Positions 1 through 7,489 of a DNA stretch of 10,905 nt are shown in pieces. Where the stretch lies: assembly GCF_019649055.1 (NCBI RefSeq), contig NW_026570746.1:1-10905 (forward strand), written 5' to 3'. The translations under genes were made by a program, and so were the position numbers. How positions within the stretch are numbered: position 1 is the stretch's first letter; each line of letters begins with the position of its first letter. A model generated the notes under the pieces. The model was not told the origin of the DNA. It searched no databases and saw only the letters and a program-made list of their open reading frames with translations. Origin of the DNA: Paramacrobiotus metropolitanus (lineage: Eukaryota > Tardigrada > Eutardigrada > Parachela > Macrobiotidae).

Positions 1-17
1 AGATAATTCACCCATTG

Positions 18-46
18 GCTGCAGCGCTCTGCAACAGCGCTGCAGC
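18..46. repeat. Perfect 11-bp inverted repeat (hairpin)
   Basis: GCTGCAGCGCT at 18-28 is the exact reverse complement of AGCGCTGCAGC at 36-46, with a 7-nt loop. It is followed directly by an alternating CGTACGTAC tract (47-60) that recurs at 114-127. It lies about 210 bp upstream of the F-box start codon. It could be a cruciform or protein-binding palindrome, or chance in GC-rich sequence; no function can be read from it. Confidence 0.6.
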
Positions 47-254
47 ACGTACGTACAGTACTAGCACGGTAGACAACCGAACCTATCAGAAAGTTGCCCA
101 GTATTCAAGGGCCAGTACGTACAGTAAAGTACTGTTATTAATTTTCATCTTTTTCAAACTGTTTGGTAACTTTTAATATCGCCGTTTCATACGAAATAGT
201 CTTTGCCAATAAGCCTGCATTTTTCGCCTCTTTTAGAATTAAGCCCAGTAAAGA

Positions 255-2710
255 ATGCACCTGTACAAAAATACCGGACGATCGTTATACGCATGGAACG
301 CTGTGAACGTGGAGATTGACGGTCGGTTGTTGCACGACTACGTTGTCGGCCTGGACGAGAACAAGAGCGTTCCCCCGCGACTGCTAGTCGATTTGGGATG
401 CCCGACAGCACCAGCGGTGCCGGTGGCGATACGGGAAGATCTGGGACTGCTCCCGGAATCCATCCAGCATCCCTCGCGAGGGAGCTGCTGTGGAGGTGCT
501 GCTGCGTGACGGTCCGCACTGGACCTGGTATCGCGGAAAATGCTGATTCCACGATTTGACGATCTGTACGAGATGGCGCTGGTAGAGCTGGTGGTAGACG
601 GGGAGCAACGTCCGGAACTGCTGCCGTGGCTGCAGATTCGCGACGCTTGCGCCGAAGCAGTCAGACCGGGTCTCCTGGCCGCGGGCCATTTCGTCATGGA
701 GACGTGCAGCGTGCCCAACGGCTACTGGGCTCTGCAGCCATCGGTATCGGCGTTCCTGATCAAACAAGTGGAGAATAAGTACCAGCTGCGATGTGTCCCG
801 GTTCTGGGTCAGACGATGCGCTATCTGCGACGGCGTCAGGAGGAACCTGTTCAGGAAGAAGCTGTGGTGAGTCGCTGTTGAAGTTGGTGATCCTTTCAGT
901 TATTGCACTAATACGGTACCAGGGTACGTTTGAGCCTGCGAGAAAAGAGAGACATTTTTATTCTTATTTTTGACTACAGTATCAAGTAGTGTACCTGCAA
1001 CTATGTTGGGGTATTTTGGTGGTTGTTATCAGTCAAGTAAAGGATCAGTAGCACATTTCTGGCATGGTGAGAACGTTCAGTGATGACTGCTCTCACACTC
1101 ATTTCCAGGTTTGGCAAACCGTAAAACTCGTCTCATACAATCAAACCAAAACGAAAGTAAACATTTTCCGAATTAAACGAAAACCAAGTAATCTAAATTG
1201 CCTGGTCAGATTTTGTTTATCATTATTTGAACGACTGGCTACTCTTTTTCTGTAACTGGATAAAATTAGTTCTACATAATTTTATTCATGCCATACAGGC
1301 GCTGGTCTTTGAAGAAGAGAGGGCAAAGCTTGACTTTTACCGTAAAATCCAATCCCTTACGGAAAACGAAGAGCCGCATGTTAAGCCCCTGCGTCCCGTC
1401 AGAAGCGGTCTGATCTTGCCGTTGGCAGTCCTGAAGGAGGTCTTCCTCTCGCTGGACACCGTCGACCGCGTGCGCTGCCGCCGCGTCTCCAAACTATGGG
1501 CGGACCTTCTGACGACTGCGGACATGTGCAGCGATGTGCGTGTCGCGCGGCGGCAGCACCGCTTCGAGGACGACTACTTCCTGTACGCGTGCCTGGTTAA
1601 GTACATCACGCCTGCCGTCCGCACCGTCAGTCTGCGCGAAAGCGGAGCGTATGGTAATGAAGGTTACTTGATTGGGGAATTTACATCAACATAGGTTAAA
1701 CGCAAAATTACACAGTTCATCGTTTCAGCACTTAATACACTTCATCGAGTCTCTTACCGAATACCGATACAAAACGTTTCCCGAACCCAAGCAGCGCTAC
1801 CTCGCATTAAAGCAACACTGATTCTCTGTTTCAGGTAATTAAGCGTTCTACTTAATGAAGTATCTCTTGGATAAGGATGACCTCCGCCTGCACCGTTTGA
1901 TTGTGGACCGTCGCTCGTACCAGCTCAGTGAGACGGAACTGGCGCAGTGGAAACGGGGAGGCCTGTCCTCCGAGATCACTGCGGGTTTGATCCATTCCCG
2001 GCTGGCGGCATCCTGCGAGTTTCTGATCCTGAAAGACTTCGCCCTTACCGTGGTGGAAGACAGGTCCGGGGCGCCCCTCTTCGAGTACCGCCTTCCCCTA
2101 GCTGTCTTCAGTGGAGGCAGTGTCGATGCGGCGGAGGATGTGGATTTGCTGGAGACGCTTCTGCGCTGCGAGGGACCGTCGGCGGATGTTCAGCGGATTG
2201 CGCATTGCCTGGCCGAGCGGATTGGCAGCGAAGCGAAGATCCAAGACGGGAATGAGGTAAGGTCATGGCACCATGAACAGTACTGACACAGCCAATGTGA
2301 AGACCCATCTTACTACACTTTGGTATAAAGACTGTTTCTGCACGGAACCAGGTTTCCGCCATTGTTTTTCCAAGTTTAAATTGGTTCTCCCGTTGCTTGC
2401 AGTGGATTTTATAATTTTAGAAGCTGCTGAAATTTAGTGGGCTGTAAAAGTATTTCCGTTTCTTGAAAGATAACGTACGAGTACTTATTTACTGTAGATT
2501 GTGCGTGGGTACCAAGCCAGCGATCCACATCCGTCGGCGCATTTCCGCGGACGCCGATGGTCCTTGGTCGATATAGCCAGTGTGGACGTCGGGAAGCTGA
2601 ACAAATTCTGCATGGAGGCCTTAACGCACCGCCTGCAGGACTGGAATCATGAAGACCAGTCCGGTCACGCGGAGCAACCCTGCGGTGAGGAAGAAGAGGG
2701 GGATGAGTGA
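255..2710 (+). CDS. F-box protein gene, four exons, reading frame disrupted in exon 1
   Basis: Four exons are seen: 255-866, 1299-1653, 1844-2256 and 2498-2710 (stop TGA). Introns begin GTGAGT, GTAATG and GTAAGG and end CATACAG, ATTAAG and CTGTAG; phases are 0, 1 and 0. Total coding length is 1593 nt (about 530 aa). Exon 1 carries an N-terminal region (SLYAWNAVNVEIDGRLLH) and a conserved-looking LLPWLQIRD and GYW segment. Exon 2 holds the F-box at about residues 244-275: LPLAVLKEVFLSL, then DRVRCRRV and the closing LW. F-boxes bind Skp1 and recruit substrates to SCF ubiquitin ligases. The last exons would form the substrate-side region; no LRR or WD repeats are recognisable. The last exon ends in an acidic tail (EEEEGDE). 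The frame is broken between about 430 and 540 (see findings), so this is either a pseudogene or an allele with sequence errors. The start at 255 is the first ATG and precedes the family-like motif directly. Confidence 0.75.
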
Positions 2711-3600
2711 AAAACTTTGAGTGAAATTTGCCAGGGGTTTTGTTTTGTTGTTAACTTGGATGTCTTTTTCTGTTTTTTTGTTGTCTGTATACAAGTACGG
2801 ACAGAGTAGCCAAGGGGCTGTGGATGAGTTTTAGAGAATTATTTGGGAAAACTACCGTGTTACGCCCGGTGTACGCATACCGGCCATTTGAAAGGTGACT
2901 ATGTTTATGAGCTTTACAGTATTACTAAACTCTTGGTTGTGCATGATGCGTTTGATTACAGCTTGTTTAACTGCGCATGTGTCTGGGTCTGTGTGCATGG
3001 ATGAGCACGTAGTACCTTTGACCGTAATGCGTGACAATCTAAAGATTGTTCGCGTGTTTTATTGTCATGTGAAGGTTACCGGAACTTTCTAGAATTGTTG
3101 CACTTGGATACAAGGTGCTGCTCTGCTGTGTATGATATCGATCATTCCAGCGATCGGTCTACGATTTCCTGTTGCTTTCCATCTCTTTGTTATTCCTGCT
3201 TGTTGTGTTAGTAAAGTTGTAGTTAAGTACTAGCACTTTCCCTTTCCGCCAGCACAGTACGAGTATAATTATTACGCAGTCAATTATTATACGGCACTGG
3301 CGCCTTTTAACCAGCAATAAACTTAGTTTTGCAATTAAATCGTGTTGTACATTTGTACTTGCGAGATAAGCTATGACATTGCATATGTATGTAGTACGCG
3401 ATATCATTCTTACTCCTTAGCGACCGTTGTCCTTACGTGGCAGCAGTTCAGTTACTTTGGTGTCGAGTTAGAGTCAAGCATTAAAGCGGTACGTACTATT
3501 CGGTATGCCCACCTATATAAAGTACAGTACTTGGAGGCGGTTCTTTTAATATTTAGTATAAAAACCGAATTGTAGCGGCACTGATAACTGCAGTTGTCAA
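2711..3600. other. 3' flank of the F-box gene, no further gene seen
   Basis: AT-rich sequence with only short, compositionally unconvincing open frames on both strands. An AATAAA hexamer lies at 3316-3321, about 600 nt after the stop codon, and could serve as the polyadenylation signal of the F-box transcript. An AGTACTAGCAC string at 3226-3236 repeats one at 57-67. No RNA gene or mobile element is recognised here. Confidence 0.45.
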
Positions 3601-3603
3601 GAT

Positions 3604-3928
3604 CTGACGGGCCCAGACTCCAACTCTGACTCTGATTCTGACCACTCAAAGTCTGACTCTGACTGCTCAGTCTGACTCTGACTCTGAAGGTTTCTTAGGT
3701 TTCTTAGGTTTCTTAGGTTATCTTAGGTTTCTTAGGTGTCTTAGGTGTCTTAGGTTTCTTAGGTTATCTTAGGTTTCTTAGGTTTCTTAGGTTATCTTGG
3801 GTTTCTTAGGTTATTTAGTCAGAGTCAGAAATTGGACAGTCAGAGTCAGACGTTGAGTAGTCAGAGTCAAAGTGTGAGCGGTCAGAGTCAGAGTTTGATC
3901 GGTCAGAGTCAGAGCTTGAGCGCGGGCC
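3604..3928. repeat. Composite foldback-like repeat: inverted 21-bp minisatellite arms around a 9-bp minisatellite
   Basis: The left arm (3604-3688) contains three to four TCTGACTCTGAC units spaced 21 and 19 bp. The centre (3689-3817) is an array of 9-10 bp GGTTTCTTA units. The right arm (3818-3928) has five GTCAGAGTCAG units at exactly 21-bp spacing (starts 3818, 3839, 3860, 3881, 3902). The right arm is the inverted homologue of the left. The inversion reaches the outer edges, where both arms show GGGCCC/GGCCCG followed by a C-T-C-A-A type segment. Arms made of subrepeats around an unrelated middle are the layout of foldback elements (Drosophila FB type). No clear target-site duplication or transposase is visible, so the mobile-element reading is inference. 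Confidence 0.8.
3689..3817. repeat. 9-bp minisatellite, 14 units, with higher-order pattern
   Basis: Fourteen head-to-tail units fill 129 bp. Type A is GGTTTCTTA, type B is GGTTATCTTA or -TTG (10 bp), type C is GGTGTCTTA, and the last is GGTTATTTA. The order is A A A B A C C A B A A B A D. The A-B alternation implies that blocks larger than one unit were duplicated. It forms the loop between the two inverted Ser-Asp arms. Confidence 0.85.
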
Positions 3929-3958
3929 AGCAAGGTGCGCTTCTACCGGTGCTCTCAT
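3815..3958 (-). CDS. Short Ser-Asp heptapeptide-repeat ORF (47 codons) or terminal exon
   Basis: Reading the right arm on the minus strand from an ATG at 3958 gives MRAPVEAHLAGPR and then five heptads of the form x-S-x-S-D-S-D, ending in TAA at 3817-3815. The 21-bp repeat period equals seven codons, and the Ser-Asp frame stays open through every copy. The left arm, read on the plus strand (3577-3675), gives a homologous LTGPDSNSDSD segment, so both arms look derived from one coding tract. Such tracts are often disordered, acidic and phosphorylatable in eukaryotic proteins. It may instead be the last exon of the minus-strand gene upstream (acceptor AG at 3955-3954). Whether it is expressed is unknown. 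Confidence 0.35.
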   Translation of the reverse strand: MRAPVEAHLAGPRSSSDSDRSNSDSDRSHFDSDYSTSDSDCPISDSD

Positions 3959-3959
3959 A

Positions 3960-4496
3960 AAAATTTAAATAAATTGGATTAATAATTTTTTTGATGAAAA
4001 TTTGGATTACTATTAATTGTGCGTAGAAGTCTCGGAACTCTCAAGGAAAGGTTCGCCACTTTTGTAAAAATGTGGATAATACCCAGAAGCTGAACGAAGG
4101 CGTATGATTGTGGAGCTGTGTGAGGGCAGTAGTTTTCTCTACACTACAGTCGAATAAGAGCAAGTCGGAAGTTGCAAGTGTTGTTCAGGAATGTGCGTCA
4201 AGAGAAAGTTTTTGACTGACTCATAATTGGGTTTTTGTAAGATGTGATGACAGTGTACGAGTGCAGTTCACTCATCAGAGTGTCGCGCTGCGTAGAACGA
4301 TTACAAAATGAGTGTATTTTTTAGCAAATTCATACGACCAAGCCAGTAGAGTACATTCGCCAGGAGTGCATCTGTACGGTACAGTTACTGTATGCTTAAA
4401 CTCGTACAGTCAGTTGTAAATATGCAGTAATTAACCAATGAATAAATAGAATTAAGTACACTAATCAAATTATGGAAGTGATGGAAATGGAAATAC
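3960..4496. other. AT-rich spacer or intron region with one tentative minus-strand exon
   Basis: Mostly AT-rich, non-coding in appearance. On the minus strand one open frame starts right after a TGTAG acceptor (exon start 4138). It reads RKLLPSHSSTIIRLRSASG and then either continues to TAA at 4015-4013 or leaves through a GTATTA donor after 4083 in phase 2. This phase would join the Ser-Asp frame at 3953. The chain is phase-consistent but has no homology support. Confidence 0.25.
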
Positions 4497-4848
4497 CTTG
4501 AGCACAGCCCGCGATACCGTCTTCGCCAGTTCGGGTTTGCCAATTTGTCCAAGCCGCTCCACCAACCGTATGAACGATTCCCCGCGGCTCTCCACCTTAT
4601 TCCAGTTCTCCAGCATCTCTAAACACGTCCGGTTGGCATCGGTGGGATCCGTCGGAAACGGCAGACAGCTGGTACCCGGTGCTGTGCAGCGCTTCAATCA
4701 GCTGACGACATTCATGATTACTCAGGTGGTCCGGGAGAAAGCGCAGCCTCATCTCCAGCCAACCCATTTCATCTCCCGCACGTCCCGTGTGGCAGACATT
4801 CTACAGCTCAGTCAGGAAAAATATCGCGTTGTATAGGGATCCCGCCAT
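4497..4848 (-). pseudogene. Death-domain-fold protein, broken copy
   Basis: From an ATG in a strong initiation context (GCCATGG, 4848) the frame reads MAGSLYNAIFFLTEL. It then hits TAG at 4803-4801 and continues in the same frame with NVCHTGRAGDEMGWLEMRLR. The segment FLPDHLSNHECRQLIEAL, then after a one-base shift PTDPTDANRTCLEMLENW and SFIRLVERLGQIGKPELAKT, fits the helix pattern of a death domain. The features are an L-x-x-L-x-x-x-E-C/W helix, then LLxxW, then a G-R-x-LxxALxxIGxxxLA-like end. Death domains mediate homotypic assembly in apoptosis and innate immune signalling. The exon ends at AAG with donor GTATTT. The exon from 4800 to 4497 is 304 nt, one more than a multiple of three, while both ends are phase 0, which localises one extra base near 4655-4672. 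If TAG is instead an intron end (CTGTAG), only the frameshift remains. Confidence 0.6.
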
Positions 4849-5475
4849 GGCGATGAAATGGCGATTGTATCGGAAACAGAAAGCCTGGACTCGGGTTACA
4901 GATTCCAAAATTCAATGAAGCTGTAGTTCTTACAGCATCACGAAGAAGCTACACAGCTGTCATCAGGTTGATATCAGGGTCTCCGGAGTGTCATTTTCCC
5001 TTTCTGCTCAAGTCGGGATTTTGAATCGTTAACAATTAACCGAGAATGAGTGGGAATGGGAGAGAAACAACAGAGAGTGAGAGTGTGTGTGGAAAGAAGA
5101 GAGTGAGAGAGCGAGACCGCATTGGTGAATTCCCCAAGAACTTGCGCCGTTGACCGCGATAGTAGGCTGGGCAATGGCTCGTATGGTACGGTATCCAATG
5201 AGCGCATTCAGTTTGCGCCAGTACGTACATAGACTCGCACTCTGCAATAAGCAGTGCGATTGCATTTCGCAGTGACTACACCAGACTTTGATACCGTCCA
5301 AGTCAGTATCCTGGCAATTTTTCCGCGAACCAAATAACATTTATTGCTTCATCAGTTCTGAAGTGCTGTAATATTTGATCATATTCTTTTCCTTTATCGC
5401 AGCAGTTTATTGGCTGGTTTTAATCTTGTCATTGGGTTTTAACGGGTTTCTAACCGCAGCCAACTCGTTACTATT
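4849..5475. other. Intergenic region with a purine-rich GA tract
   Basis: No convincing gene is seen. From 5045 to 5118 the plus strand is almost pure purine with GA and GT dinucleotide runs (GAGAGAAA, GTGAGAGTGTGTGTGG, GAGTGAGAGAGCGAGA). This is a degenerate microsatellite and creates spurious Ser-His-Leu rich frames on the minus strand. The region separates the divergent starts of the death-domain gene (minus) and the BEN-like gene (plus), so it probably contains both promoters. I see no clear TATA box. Confidence 0.45.
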
Positions 5476-6400
5476 ATGGATCAAGGTACGCCAGTGACCA
5501 GCATAGACTTAGCTTTTCGCTTCCGCTTCTGCAGCGCGTTGACGTAATGTTTCTTTTAAAACGGTTGTGAAAGCGGAAAGATGCGATTTATTTGTGGTTC
5601 TGTTTTAGGGGTTTTCTTCCAAGTAGCGGATATGTACAATGCATTTATTCAAGGCAAGGGTTGTTTTCCATTGTAGCACGGACTATGGTAGTAGTAACCA
5701 AGAACTGCTTAATAATTACAACAAAATAAAAAGTTAATAACTGATAATAATGAGTCTAATTAAGCGATAACTGATGGTGAATCCAACAACCGTAATGCTA
5801 CATAGAACAGCGAGCCATTCCCTGGACGTTCGCGACATGCTTGCAGGTTATTGATCTGGGAGAACATCAAGACGAGTTCTGCGAGGCGCTTTTCAAAACA
5901 TTCGATATCGATCCACGCGCAATTCTGGTAAGGCAATTATTATTACTGAATTAGTTTTTCTGTATACAATAAATGCACTATTCTATGATAAACGCAACAC
6001 TTTTACATAGATGAAGATGTTGAAGCAGACCAGCTGGGATGCTGCACTGGATGTGGGTTTTCGTGATTTCTTCCATGATGAAGAGATCATCAAGGGATAT
6101 TTCGTGCGTTCTTGCAAGAACGAGGCAGGCCAGAAACTGGATACTACGCGTATGAAAATGTTGAATGGTTAGCATTCTGCTATAGTAGTTTGTTCATGGT
6201 CTGCCGTGAAGTGTGACAGTGCTTCTTTCTTTGCAGAACTGCCGAGGTCCTATTGCATTGTGAAAAAAGTTAAAATGCCGGAAGAAAAGGAGATGAGATG
6301 CAATTTAGGTAAGCATTCTGACCATGAGCGGCTGAGTTTGTTATTTGCTGTGCATTTATCGATTCTGCCGATGGTTGCAGGGACCTCAAAACCATGGCGA
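5476..6400 (+). CDS. BEN-domain-like protein gene, multi-exon, 3' end uncertain
   Basis: Well-supported exons: 5847-5927 (VIDLGEHQDEFCEALFKTFD, then IDPRAIL), 6011-6167 (MKMLKQTSWDAALDVGFRDF, then FHDEEIIKG and QKLDTTRMKMLN) and 6237-6308 (ELPRSYCIVKKVKMPEEKE). Boundaries are TTGCAG/GTAAGG, ACATAG/GTTAGC and TTTGCAG/GTAAGC, with phases 0, 1 and 1. The pattern W-x-A-A-L-x-x-x-F-x-x-F-F-x-x-E-E-I followed by K-L-D-x-x-R-x-x-x-L matches the C-terminal half of BEN domains, which act in DNA binding and chromatin repression. A tentative start is ATG at 5476 with a 14-nt microexon at 5609-5622, giving MDQGVFFQ joined in phase to the next exon. After 6308 the acceptor at 6380 continues GTSKPWRSAIS in phase; the frame one base over reads DLKTMAKRHQQKSIME and then a stop, which looks more protein-like. 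Confidence 0.5.
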
Positions 6401-7315
6401 AGCGCCATCAGCAAAAGTCCATCATGGAATAAATGGATAAAGACTTGTCTGTCGGTCGGTCGCCTGTCCCGTCGCGCAGTCCACCTTTCTAATGAGTACT
6501 TTACTGCATTGCTGCGGAATGGTCATATTCGTGTCTTACTAATTATCCCTCGCAGTCGCCTCGCCATTCCGCTGTCCCCCGGGATGGATGTATGGATCGT
6601 CTTCGTTCCGGTTTCATTTCCATTATTTAATCTCATTTCGTGTTTGTTGACGGGCTCCTCTGCATTTTTATTTCCTCGCCGCGGCATTGACCATTGCTGC
6701 TTTCGTTTGACGCTGTTTTTTACGCTCTCACTGTGACTGTGCGTTCCTTCGTCGTGTTTTTCTAGCAGTACGGCGGTACAGGTCTTTTTTTCAGTCAGCT
6801 CTCTCTAGTTTTGTTGGTATTTTCAATTTTGCGAAAAATTTCCACCTGACCGTTAAGGAGGGGCACTGTCACACAAATGTTCCGTTTTTAAATAAATTAT
6901 CTTTGCTTTATTAAAAATTTCCACGTTTTCGCGATGTACTAAAGCGGCCGCTCTAACAGACACCAAATGAAGCCATCGTTGATGCATTTATGTAATATTC
7001 ATTAGCGATAACATGAATAAGCAGATTATTATTAGTATCCCATATCGTAGCATAAATATAACATAAAGTTACTTGTTTCATATTTGTATACAGTATACGC
7101 TCAGAATACATTTCCACACATAGAGAAATACAATTTACTGTATCTATACGATTACAGTCTTAGTCTTAAAGTAATCATGTTTTCCATACATTCATACTCA
7201 GAAAATTAATAATTTCATACGATGGTGTATCCTCTGGAAATATTTGAAAGCAGACTATGGCAGCACTGAGCAGTGAGAATTTTGACAGAATTGACCATAA
7301 ACTATGTCTGTGTAG
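6401..7315. other. Probable 3' UTR and intergenic DNA
   Basis: Pyrimidine-rich, then AT-rich sequence. AATAAA lies at 6891-6896, about 490 nt past the tentative stop of the BEN-like gene, and may end its transcript. A 12-bp direct repeat AAAAATTTCCAC occurs at 6834-6845 and 6913-6924, bracketing that hexamer. An open frame runs from the upstream exon to 6736, but after about 6450 its composition looks non-coding. No other gene is seen to 7315. Confidence 0.4.
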
Positions 7316-7485
7316 CGGACTCTGCACTGGTTCTAAGCCCTGAAGAGCGGCAGACGCCTCCTATGGGTCGGTTTAAGAATAGAGGCCAAGTGGGCGGTGA
7401 TTTGCAGGTTATCGGCCGATGGTCTTCAAACAGAGGATACGCAGTGGCACAGGCTCAACTGATACTGAGAAAATCCCCAGGACGT
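7316..7485 (+). CDS. Tentative internal exon of an unrecognised protein
   Basis: GC-richer island between AT-rich flanks. It opens after a TGTGTAG acceptor (7314-7315) and closes at a good GTACGT donor (7486). The phase-1 reading gives DSALVLSPEERQTPPMGRFK, NRGQVGGDLQVIGRWSS and QAQLILRKSPGR. No family is recognised. The entry phase is compatible with the BEN-like exon ending at 6308, giving NL-ADSALVLS, so it could be a further exon of that gene. An alternative donor after 7483 (GTGTAC) would give phase 1, matching the exon at 8701. There is no evidence choosing between these. Confidence 0.3.
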
Positions 7486-7489
7486 GTAC

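Noticed and set aside
338-767. Two long minus-strand open frames opposite F-box exon 1
   Set aside because: They are antisense shadows of a GC-rich exon with Ser/Arg-rich low-information sequence; the plus-strand frame has the family motifs.
3342-3575. Plus-strand 77-codon frame after the F-box gene
   Set aside because: No motif, AT-rich codons and position in the likely 3' flank; best explained as chance.
3689-3817. Interstitial telomere repeat, because the units contain TTAGG
   Set aside because: The unit is 9-10 bp (GGTTTCTTA), not the pentamer TTAGG, and the array is held between inverted arms. The match is superficial.
3818-3928. CRISPR-like array from five repeats at regular spacing
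   Set aside because: The 21-bp period is too short for repeat plus spacer, the linkers are degenerate copies of each other, and the genome context is eukaryotic.
5029-5340. Minus-strand frames rich in Ser, His and Leu
   Set aside because: They are generated by the GA/GT-rich tract and have no recognisable domain.
6944-6951. NotI site GCGGCCGC as a sign of vector contamination
   Set aside because: Isolated site within continuous AT-rich genomic sequence, with no adjoining vector or linker sequence.
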